Source of the DNA: Pseudomonadota bacterium
GTDB lineage: Bacteria > Pseudomonadota > Alphaproteobacteria > Rhizobiales > Devosiaceae
DNA length: 45,838 bases
Direction of reading: 5' to 3'
Assembly: GCA_023393475.1 (NCBI GenBank)
Contig: JAEWLC010000054.1
Span: 1-45,838 of the forward strand
Positions 39,721 through 45,838 of the stretch are shown piece by piece. Each line of letters begins with the position of its first letter. The first letter of the stretch is position 1. The notes beneath the pieces were generated by a model. The model was not told the DNA's origin and ran no database searches. It worked only from the letters and a program-made list of their open reading frames with translations. The translations under genes were made by a program, and so were the position numbers.

Positions 39721-40515
39721 ATGCCTTCCATGAGTACGGCAGTCAGTAGCGTAACCGCGTCGGATTATCTTTCCCGCATCCTCGCCCGCGAGGCGGTGGA
39801 CCGGCGTTCAGCTGCCGAACTCGAGGATGTCGCGACCAAGATCGAACTGCTCTGCAATGCCTGGGGCCGCGAGCACATCGTCGAGGTCATGCCGGGAGGC
39901 GGCTACGAGAAGGCGACGGCCAACCGCACCGGCATCTGCATGGATTTCGTCGTCTGGATCCGCACCCAGTCGAACCGGCGCATCCCCGAAGTCTACGAGT
40001 CGATGTACACGACCTTCGGGCGGCTGGGGCTCAAGCCGATCCGCCGCGATGTCACCATCGCGCTTCAGGTGGGCGAGCGGATGATGGTCGACATCCTGCC
40101 GGCCAAGCGCCTGTCGATGATCTCCGATATCCACGAAATCTACTCGAGCCGCCGGTCGCTGGCCATCACCACCAACCTGCACCAGCACGTGCTCGACACT
40201 CACGAGGCCAACCGGCAGGAAGAAATCCGCATCCTGAAACTCTGGCGCGACCAGAACGGGCTCGATTTCCCCTCCTTCTACCTCGAACTCGCCGTCACCG
40301 CGGCGCTGCGCCGCCGCCCGGTCGGGGCGCTGGCGGAGAACGTCTGGGCCTCGCTCGGCTTCCTCGAACGCCTGCTGGTGCCGCGCGCCATGCTCGATCC
40401 GGCGAATGCCGCCAACATCGTCTCGGACGAGCTGACCAGCGCGCAGAAGCGCTCCATCGCCATGGCCGCCACCGCCGCCCGCAACGGCCGGCCGTGGTCC
40501 GAGATCGTGAGGTAG
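39721..40515 (+). CDS. Orphan nucleotidyltransferase of the OAS/CD-NTase-like fold, degenerate active site
   Basis: The 264-residue protein aligns by eye with stand-alone nucleotidyltransferases of the OAS/CD-NTase type: EHIVEVMPGGGYEKATANRTGICMDF (51-76), VTIALQVGERMMVDILPAKR (111-130), and the second-domain EEIRILKLWRDQNGLDFPSFYLELAVTAAL (167-196). In active members the GS motif is followed by D-x-D. Here the region reads GG (59-60), Cys73 where the first Asp should be, Asp75 at the second, and Asp124 for the third acidic residue. One of the three metal ligands therefore appears lost, and activity may be reduced, altered or absent. No CBASS-type effector lies next to it. It may be a regulator or a pseudoenzyme. 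ATG 39721 has no ribosome site; ATG 39730 is an alternative. Confidence 0.7.
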   Translation: MPSMSTAVSSVTASDYLSRILAREAVDRRSAAELEDVATKIELLCNAWGREHIVEVMPGGGYEKATANRTGICMDFVVWIRTQSNRRIPEVYESMYTTFGRLGLKPIRRDVTIALQVGERMMVDILPAKRLSMISDIHEIYSSRRSLAITTNLHQHVLDTHEANRQEEIRILKLWRDQNGLDFPSFYLELAVTAALRRRPVGALAENVWASLGFLERLLVPRAMLDPANAANIVSDELTSAQKRSIAMAATAARNGRPWSEIVR

Positions 40516-40558
40516 GACGCACTTCCGGCGCCCTGCCCCGAGACAAGCAATTTGCCCA

Positions 40559-40662
40559 CCGTCATCCCCGGGCGAAGACCCGGGGACCCATGGGATGCCG
40601 CTGCAACCGCCAGCGCCCAGGGAGAGATCGCTGGGTCCCCGGGTCAAGCCCGGGGATGACGG
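40559..40662. repeat. REP/MITE-like inverted repeat element (copy 3)
   Basis: CCGTCATCCCCGGGC (40559-40573) and GCCCGGGGATGACGG (40648-40662) are exact 15-base reverse complements, and each arm has an internal CCCGGG hairpin. Inner GGGGACCCA and TGGGTCCCC extend the symmetry. It occupies most of the gap between the nucleotidyltransferase and the MarR gene. Confidence 0.8.
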
Positions 40663-40754
40663 AGCGGGATAGCGCGATCGGTGATTGCCCCCGGCAATCT
40701 TCGCTTAAGCACGCCGGCGCTATCATCGGCCCAACCCTCAAGGGGGAGGAGGCC

Positions 40755-41177
40755 ATGTTCGACCACAAGGAAACGCTGTTCCACGTCACGAGCCTCCTGA
40801 CGCGGCAGCTCGCCAACGGGCTGCGCGAGGCGCTGGCGCCGTTCGGGATTCATCCCGCGCAATACACCGCGCTCAGCGAGATCGCCCAGCGCGAGGGCCT
40901 CACCCAGGCCGAGCTGGTGGTCCGGCTCGATCTCGAGCAGCCGGGCGTTGCCCGCACGCTCACCGGCCTCGAGGGCGAGGGGTGGATCGAGAAGGCGTCG
41001 ACCGGCAGGGGCCGGGCGCAGGGACTTTATCTCAGCGACAAGGCGCGGGATGTGCTACCGAAGGCGGCCGCGGCCGCCGCGGAGGCCGACCGGCAGGCGC
41101 TCGCCTCGCTGAGCCGCACCGAGGCGGCGCAGCTGATCGATGGGCTCAGCGAACTGGCTGCGGCAAATCGAGCCTGA
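40755..41177 (+). CDS. MarR-family transcriptional regulator
   Basis: The 140-residue winged-helix protein has MarR features: LTRQLANGLREALAPFGIHPAQYTALSEIAQREGLTQAELVVRLDLEQPGVARTLTGLEGEGWIEK (14-79) with the recognition helix LEQPGVARTLTGLE. Its target genes are not identified. ATG 40755 has a strong GGGGGAGGAGG ribosome site; upstream in-frame sequence is the repeat element. A GC hairpin follows it. Confidence 0.9.
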   Translation: MFDHKETLFHVTSLLTRQLANGLREALAPFGIHPAQYTALSEIAQREGLTQAELVVRLDLEQPGVARTLTGLEGEGWIEKASTGRGRAQGLYLSDKARDVLPKAAAAAAEADRQALASLSRTEAAQLIDGLSELAAANRA

Positions 41178-41180
41178 CAT

Positions 41181-41198
41181 AAGGGGCGCTCGCCCCTT
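41181..41198 (+). terminator. Hairpin after the MarR gene
   Basis: AAGGGGC (41181-41187) and GCCCCTT (41192-41198) flank GCTC, four bases after the MarR stop. No T-tract follows, so terminator activity is uncertain. Confidence 0.4.
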
Positions 41199-41225
41199 GC
41201 GCGTCCGCACCTTTCCCCCTATACA
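41197..41225 (+). promoter_or_regulatory. Promoter of rpmI-rplT
   Basis: TTGCGC (41197-41202) and TATACA (41220-41225) are exactly 17 bases apart and about 93 bases upstream of rpmI. Confidence 0.5.
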
Positions 41226-41317
41226 CCCGGCTTCTTCGACGGGCCGCCCGGCCAAAAGGCATGCCGTGGCAGTTCGAATGCAGGTCCCTCGGGGCCACCT
41301 CTAACCAGGAACGCAAA

Positions 41318-41518
41318 ATGCCAAAGATGAAGACCAAATCGGGCGCCAAGAAGCGCTTCAAGATGACTGCGACGGGCCGCGTCAAGGCCGGCGTCGCGGG
41401 CAAGCGCCACCGTCTCCTTAGCCACGACGCCGACTACATCCGCTCTCACCGGGGAACCAAGATCCTCAAGAAGGGCGATGAGTCGCTGGTCAAGTGGTAC
41501 ATGCCGTACAACCGTTAA
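41318..41518 (+). CDS. rpmI: Ribosomal protein bL35
   Basis: The 66-residue basic protein begins MPKMKTKSGAKKRFKMTATG, the standard bL35 signature. AGGA at 41307-41310 precedes ATG 41318 by 7 bases. It lies 12 bases before rplT, with which it is co-transcribed. In E. coli it sits directly after infC; here infC is about 7.1 kb away. Confidence 0.97.
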   Translation: MPKMKTKSGAKKRFKMTATGRVKAGVAGKRHRLLSHDADYIRSHRGTKILKKGDESLVKWYMPYNR

Positions 41519-41530
41519 GGAGCCGAACCT

Positions 41531-41932
41531 ATGTCCCGCGTTAAGAGAGGCGTTACCGCCCACGCTCGCCACAAGAAGGTCCTGAAGGCTGCTTCGGGCT
41601 TTTATGGCCGCCGCAAGAATACCATCCGCACCGCCAAGGCCGCCGTCGACAAGGCCGGCCAGTACGCGTACCGCGATCGCCGCGTCAAGAAGCGCAACTT
41701 CCGCGCGCTCTGGATCCAGCGCATCAACGCCGCAGTGCGCGACCACGGCCTGACCTACGGTCGATTTATCGACGGCCTCAGCAAGGCCGAGATTGCCGTC
41801 GACCGCAAGGTGCTCTCCGATCTCGCGATCACCGAGCCCGCAGCGTTCGCCGCCCTGGTCGCCCAGGCCAAGAAGGCCCTGGGGTATCTCGAGAAGCTCG
41901 AGACGACCACGCATCAGCGCGTCACTGCCTGA
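41531..41932 (+). CDS. rplT: Ribosomal protein bL20
   Basis: The 133-residue protein has the bL20 N-terminal extension MSRVKRGVTAHARHKKVLK and the globular ALWIQRINAAVRDHGLTYGRFI. In other bacteria it represses its own operon by binding the leader. A terminator-like hairpin separates it from pheS. Confidence 0.97.
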   Translation: MSRVKRGVTAHARHKKVLKAASGFYGRRKNTIRTAKAAVDKAGQYAYRDRRVKKRNFRALWIQRINAAVRDHGLTYGRFIDGLSKAEIAVDRKVLSDLAITEPAAFAALVAQAKKALGYLEKLETTTHQRVTA

Positions 41933-41975
41933 TCAGGTTCGCAAGACCTACTCGCCTTTTCTGAGGCCCTAAGCT

Positions 41976-42020
41976 AAGCCTTGCGCCGCCCCGAAACCGG
42001 GGATGGCGCGGGGCTTTTTC
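41976..42020 (+). terminator. Long terminator or attenuator hairpin between rplT and pheS
   Basis: Three nested stems (AAGCC 41976-41980 with GGCTT 42012-42016; GCGCC 41983-41987 with GGCGC 42005-42009; CCCCG 41989-41993 with CGGGG 41998-42002) close an AAAC loop and run into TTTTT. A Phe-rich leader peptide is not visible, so it is either a plain terminator or a partial attenuator before pheST. Confidence 0.8.
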
Positions 42021-42055
42021 GTTTGGCCCTGAAACACAATTTCCGGAACTCTCAA

Positions 42056-43186
42056 ATGTCCCTCGACGCCCAGATCGCCGCCCTCCGTGCCGAAATCAGC
42101 GCCGCTGTCGCCGCGGCCAGCGATGAAGGCGCCATCGAAGCGGTACGCGTTTCCGCCCTCGGCAAGAAAGGCTCGGTCTCCGCGCTGCTCGCCACGCTCG
42201 GCGGCATCGCCGCCGAAGAGCGCAAGAGCGCCGGCGCCGCCATCAACGGGCTGAAGACCGAAGTCACCGCGCTGATCGAAGCCAAGGCCGCCGATCTCGC
42301 CAAGACCGCGCTCGATGCGCGCCTCGCCGCCGAGCGCGTCGATGTCACCCTGCCGGTCCGCCCGGCGCCGACCGCCGAAGGCCGCATTCACCCGGTGAGC
42401 CAGGTGATCGACGAGATCACGGCGATCTTCTCCGACATGGGCTTTTCGATCGCCGAAGGGCCCGACATCGAGACCGACTGGTACAACTTCACCGCGCTGA
42501 ACTTCCCCGAGGGGCACCCGGCGCGCGAGATGCACGACACGTTCTTCATGGCGCCCTCGCCCGATGGGGTGAAGCGCGTGCTCCGCACCCACACCTCGCC
42601 GGTGCAGATCCGCTCGATGCTGAAGACCAACGAGAAGCCGGCGGCGCCCTATCTCACCACGGCGATTGATCCGCCGATCCGCGTCGTCATCCCGGGCCGC
42701 ACCTACCGGCACGATTCCGACCAGACGCACACGCCGATGTTCCACCAGGTCGAAGGCCTCGTGATCGACAAGTCGAGCCATATCGGCCAGCTGCGCTGGG
42801 TGCTCGAAGAGTTCCTCAAGGCCTTCTTCGAGGTCGACAACGTCACGCTCCGCTTCCGGCCGAGCTTCTTCCCCTTCACCGAGCCGTCGATGGAAGTCGA
42901 CGTGCAGTGCGATCGCTCGGGCTCGGAAGTGAAGATCGGCGAGGGCAGCGACTGGCTCGAGATTTTGGGCTGCGGCATGGTCCACCCGAACGTGCTGCGC
43001 AATTGCGGGCTCGATCCCGATGTCTACCAGGGCTTTGCGTGGGGCATGGGCATCGATCGCATCGCCATGCTGAAATACGGCATGAATGACCTGCGCGCCT
43101 TCTTCGATGGCGACAAGCGCTGGCTCGACCACTACGGCTTCCGCCCGCTCGACCTGCCGACCCTGTTCGGCGGCCTCAGCAGCTGA
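42056..43186 (+). CDS. pheS: Phenylalanyl-tRNA synthetase alpha subunit
   Basis: The 376-residue class II synthetase subunit has the N-terminal coiled coil (about 1-90) and IHPVSQVIDEITAIFSDMGF. Motif 1/2 follows with TFFMAPSPDGVKRVLRTHTSPVQIRSM and GRTYRHDSDQTHTPMFHQVEGL, then FRPSFFPFTEPSMEVDV and motif 3-like WGMGIDRIAMLKYG. It charges tRNA-Phe as an alpha2beta2 enzyme with PheT. ATG 42056 is selected over in-frame upstream codons because those lie in the terminator hairpin. Confidence 0.97.
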   Translation: MSLDAQIAALRAEISAAVAAASDEGAIEAVRVSALGKKGSVSALLATLGGIAAEERKSAGAAINGLKTEVTALIEAKAADLAKTALDARLAAERVDVTLPVRPAPTAEGRIHPVSQVIDEITAIFSDMGFSIAEGPDIETDWYNFTALNFPEGHPAREMHDTFFMAPSPDGVKRVLRTHTSPVQIRSMLKTNEKPAAPYLTTAIDPPIRVVIPGRTYRHDSDQTHTPMFHQVEGLVIDKSSHIGQLRWVLEEFLKAFFEVDNVTLRFRPSFFPFTEPSMEVDVQCDRSGSEVKIGEGSDWLEILGCGMVHPNVLRNCGLDPDVYQGFAWGMGIDRIAMLKYGMNDLRAFFDGDKRWLDHYGFRPLDLPTLFGGLSS

Positions 43187-43218
43187 CACCCACTCCCTGA
43201 CCTGAAGAGCATAACCAG

Positions 43219-45627
43219 ATGAAATTCACTCTCGACTGGCTCAAGGAGCATCTCGACACCACCGCCTCGGTCGACGACATCGGCAAGGCGCTGACCATGG
43301 TCGGCCTTGAAGTGGAAGAGATCGTCGATCCGGCCGAAAAGCTGCGCCCCTTCGTCGTCGCCCAGATCGTCGAAGCGAAGCCGCATCCGAACTCGGACCA
43401 CCTCAACGTCTGCAAGGTCGATGCCGGCACCGGCACGATCATCGACGTGGTCTGCGGCGCGCCCAACGCCCGCACCGGGCTCAAGTCGGTGTTCGCGGCG
43501 CCGGGCGTCTATATCCCGGGCAAGGATTTCACGCTCAAGGCCGGCGTCGTCATTCGCGGCGAGAAGTCGGACGGCATGCTGTGCTCGGCCGCCGAACTCG
43601 AACTCAGCAACGACCATGACGGGATCATCGAGCTGCCGGCGGACGCGCCGGTCGGCGTGCCCTATGTCGATTACGCCAAACTCGGCAACACGGTGATCGA
43701 CATCTCGATCACCCCCAACCGCGGCGACGCCACCGGCGTCTATGGCGTGGCGCGCGACCTCGCCGCCTTTGGCCTGGGCACGCTCAAGCAGACCGACATG
43801 TCGCCGGTGCCGAGCAAGGGCCCCTCGCCCATCCCGGCCCTGCCGCACAACTTCGAACCCGGCCAGCCCAAGGCCATCCGCAAGTTTGCCGGCCGCTACT
43901 TCCGCGGCATCAAGAACGGCCCGTCGCCCGAGTGGCTGCAGCAGCGCCTGCGCGCCGTCGGCCTCCGTCCGATCAACGCTGTGGTCGATATCACCAACCT
44001 CGTGTCGCTCGGCTGGGGCCGGCCCCTCCATGCCTATGACGCGGACAAGATCGTCGGCCAGGCCGTGTTGCGCGTGGCGAAGCCCGGCGAAGCCTTCGAT
44101 GCGCTCGACAACAAGGTCTACGCGCTCGACGAGACCATGACCGTCATCGCCGACGACCAGGGTCCGCTCTGCCTCGGCGGTGTCATGGGCGGCATCCGCT
44201 CGGGCACCACCGACGAGACCGTCAATGTGCTGATGGAATGCGCCAGCTGGGATCCCGATCTCATCGCCCAGACCGGCCGCAAGACCGGCATCGTGTCGGA
44301 CGCCCGCTACCGGCTCGAGCGCAATGTCGATCCGGCACTCACCGAGCCGGGCCTCGAACTCGCCACCCGCCTGATGCTCGAACTGGTGGGCGGCGACGCC
44401 ATGGAGCCGGTGATCTCGGGCGAGGACGTGTTCCCCAACACCGTCGTCGAGTTCCCCTTCGCCGAGGTCGTGCGCCTTACCGGCCTTGAAACCAGCGCCA
44501 CCGAGATCGAGGCCATCCTCACCCGGCTCGGCTTCAAGATCGTCAACAACGGCAAGACCGCTACCGTTTCCGTCCCGTCCTGGCGCCCCGACGTCACCAT
44601 GAAGGCCGACCTCGCCGAAGAAGTGATGCGCATGGTCGGCGTCGACAACGTGCCCGTCGATCCGCTGCCGCGGCTCAACCATGTGGCGCCACGCATGCTG
44701 ACGACGCTGCAGAACCGCCGCCGCCTCGCGCGTCGCACGCTCGCGGCGCGCGGCCTCGACGAAGCCGTGACCTGGTCGTTCATTCCCGAAGCCGAAGCGC
44801 AGCGTTTCGGCGGCGGCAAGCCGGAGCTGAAGCTCGCCAACCCGATCGCGTCGGAACTCACCGACATGCGGCCCTCGCTGCTGCCTGGCCTTCTCGCCGC
44901 GGCGCAGCGCAATGCCAATCGCGGCATTGCCGAGCTGAAGCTGTTCGAGATCGGGCAGGTGTTCCACTCGATCCTGCCCGAGGGCCAGCGCACCTACGCG
45001 TCGGGCATCCGCCTCGGCAGCTCGCGCCACTGGCAGGCGCAGCCGGGCAAGGTGTCGGTGTTCGACGCCAAGGCCGATATCGCGGCCCTCCTCGACGCGC
45101 TGGGGCATGACATCGACAAGCTGCAACTCGTTGCCGAACCGGCGGCCTGGAGCCATCCCGGCCGGGGCGGGCGCATCCAGCTCGGCCCCAAGCTGGTGAT
45201 CGGCTGGTTCGGCGAGATTCATCCGTCCGAACTCGAAAAGTTCGACCTCACTGGCCCGATCGCCGCCTTCGAGCTCGACCTCGACGCCATCCCCGAGCCG
45301 CGCAAGAAAGCCACGCGCTCGAAGCCGGCGCTGAAACTCTCGGGCCTCATGCCGGTCTCGCGCGACTTCGCCTTCCTCGTCGAGCGCGACGTCGCCGCCG
45401 CGACCATCCTCAAGGCGGCGCGCGGGGCCGACAAGGCGCTCATCACCGATGTCGGCGTGTTCGACGTGTTCGAAGGCAAGGGCGTGCCTGAGGGCAAGAA
45501 GTCGGTGGGCATCGCGGTGACGCTGCAGCCGACCGAAAAGACCCTCACCGACGAGGAGATCGAAGCGGTCAGCCAGTCCGTCGTCGCCGCCGTCACCAAG
45601 GCGACCGGCGGCACGCTCCGCACCTGA
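43219..45627 (+). CDS. pheT: Phenylalanyl-tRNA synthetase beta subunit
   Basis: The 802-residue product has all PheT domains in order. The EMAP-like tRNA-binding OB domain spans about 40-150 (VAQIVEAKPHPNSDHLNVCKV). B3/4 is the editing region with RKFAGRYFRGIKNGPSPEWLQQRL, and B5 includes SVPSWRPDVTMKADLAEEVMRM. The catalytic-like core and a C-terminal FDX-ACB anticodon-binding domain (about 707-800, MPVSRDFAFLVERDVAA) follow. It lies 32 bases after pheS, consistent with co-transcription. Confidence 0.97.
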   Translation: MKFTLDWLKEHLDTTASVDDIGKALTMVGLEVEEIVDPAEKLRPFVVAQIVEAKPHPNSDHLNVCKVDAGTGTIIDVVCGAPNARTGLKSVFAAPGVYIPGKDFTLKAGVVIRGEKSDGMLCSAAELELSNDHDGIIELPADAPVGVPYVDYAKLGNTVIDISITPNRGDATGVYGVARDLAAFGLGTLKQTDMSPVPSKGPSPIPALPHNFEPGQPKAIRKFAGRYFRGIKNGPSPEWLQQRLRAVGLRPINAVVDITNLVSLGWGRPLHAYDADKIVGQAVLRVAKPGEAFDALDNKVYALDETMTVIADDQGPLCLGGVMGGIRSGTTDETVNVLMECASWDPDLIAQTGRKTGIVSDARYRLERNVDPALTEPGLELATRLMLELVGGDAMEPVISGEDVFPNTVVEFPFAEVVRLTGLETSATEIEAILTRLGFKIVNNGKTATVSVPSWRPDVTMKADLAEEVMRMVGVDNVPVDPLPRLNHVAPRMLTTLQNRRRLARRTLAARGLDEAVTWSFIPEAEAQRFGGGKPELKLANPIASELTDMRPSLLPGLLAAAQRNANRGIAELKLFEIGQVFHSILPEGQRTYASGIRLGSSRHWQAQPGKVSVFDAKADIAALLDALGHDIDKLQLVAEPAAWSHPGRGGRIQLGPKLVIGWFGEIHPSELEKFDLTGPIAAFELDLDAIPEPRKKATRSKPALKLSGLMPVSRDFAFLVERDVAAATILKAARGADKALITDVGVFDVFEGKGVPEGKKSVGIAVTLQPTEKTLTDEEIEAVSQSVVAAVTKATGGTLRT

Positions 45628-45629
45628 CC

Positions 45630-45838
45630 ATGGCCACCGCCGGACGATATCTCGGATCGGCGGTGCTTCTGGTGGCGCTTGGGCTCAGCCCGGCAATCGG
45701 CTACGCGACGACGTTCGTGCTGCTCGGGCTGGCGGCGGTTGCTGCTTTGCTGTGGCTCTCATCGCCCCCTCCACCGGCTACGCCGATCCCCCTCCCCCGC
45801 CCCGCGGGGGAGGATGCGAGGGGGGCACGATCTCGCCT
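45630..45838 (+). CDS. Small membrane protein after pheT (partial, cut by window end)
   Basis: An ATG two bases after the pheT stop opens a frame to the window edge. The first about 50 residues form two hydrophobic stretches (LGSAVLLVALGLSPAIGYA and FVLLGLAAVAALLWL) followed by a proline- and arginine-rich tail that overlaps the C-rich repeat. It may be a small inner-membrane protein such as a DUF-type orphan, or the frame may be chance. Only the N-terminal 69 codons are visible. Confidence 0.5.
   Translation, partial: MATAGRYLGSAVLLVALGLSPAIGYATTFVLLGLAAVAALLWLSSPPPPATPIPLPRPAGEDARGARSR

Noticed and set aside
39721..41177. A complete CBASS or toxin-antitoxin system around the nucleotidyltransferase.
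   Set aside because: No effector (phospholipase, nuclease, membrane protein) or accessory gene is adjacent; the neighbours are LysR and MarR regulators and a repeat.
41226..41317. An L20-type autoregulatory leader upstream of rpmI.
   Set aside because: I could not draw a convincing pseudoknot or L20-like structure by eye; a covariance search would be needed.
43132..45222. A 696-residue minus-strand frame opposite pheT.
   Set aside because: Antisense of the complete pheT gene with no recognisable domain.

Overview
The window is about 46 kb of GC-rich, gene-dense chromosome from an alphaproteobacterium, most likely a Hyphomicrobiales member and possibly Devosia-like. The order is inferred from the RNase D-lptC-lptA-lptB-rpoN-hpf-ptsN block, the DUF1150 gene next to a small heat-shock gene, the uppP/GST/queG neighbourhood, and rpmI-rplT-pheS-pheT. 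There is no phage, insertion sequence, plasmid or CRISPR signal. Almost everything reads as intact chromosomal genes, many joined by 1-4 base stop/start overlaps.

Region by region. 1-180: the end of a collagen-like (Gly-X-Y) gene and its terminator. 227-5939: the most remarkable part, a coenzyme F420 module. It encodes an F420-dependent glucose-6-phosphate dehydrogenase (Fgd), the F420-0 gamma-glutamyl ligase CofE, a three-gene BtuCDF-type ABC importer and a second F420-type luciferase-like oxidoreductase. Near-identical 18-bp palindromes precede both oxidoreductase genes. No deazaflavin-core biosynthesis gene is present, so the layout suggests import of F420-0 or a related precursor, glutamylation by CofE, and reduction by Fgd. 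6048-9270: an Hsp70-type ATPase and a membrane PAS/GGDEF diguanylate cyclase. 9283-11024: uronate catabolism (uxaC-kdgF). 11125-14427: an ArsR/SRPBCC pair, a WYL regulator with a palindromic operator candidate, a tiny DUF1127-like protein and an NDUFA9-like reductase. 14581-15251: tRNA-Leu(CAG) with promoter and terminator, then a truncated haemoglobin.

15270-23111: a nucleotide-sugar dehydratase divergent from the LPS-transport/sigma-54/PTS-Ntr block (rnd, lptC, lptA, lptB, rpoN, an unrecognised gene, hpf, ptsN). A textbook sigma-54 promoter sequence lies just ahead of rpoN. 23256-27771: Hsp20 with DUF1150, a glycosyltransferase, and a tightly coupled NAT/YdeI/DUF1697/ribokinase operon. 27911-33450: a small secreted protein, uppP, an FzlA-like GST, queG, an SDR protein, a GNAT acetyltransferase and an alpha/beta hydrolase.

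33561-45838: the translation cluster infC ... rpmI-rplT-pheS-pheT, with infC apparently starting at ATT. infC is separated from rpmI by about 7 kb of accessory genes: a GMC oxidoreductase, a DUF423 protein, an MHS transporter, an F420-dependent-NADP-reductase-like protein with a divergent LysR regulator, an orphan nucleotidyltransferase related to CD-NTase/OAS enzymes with a damaged active site, and a MarR regulator. Several intergenic gaps carry long inverted repeats of one REP/MITE-like type. No gene-free stretch exceeds about 300 bases.
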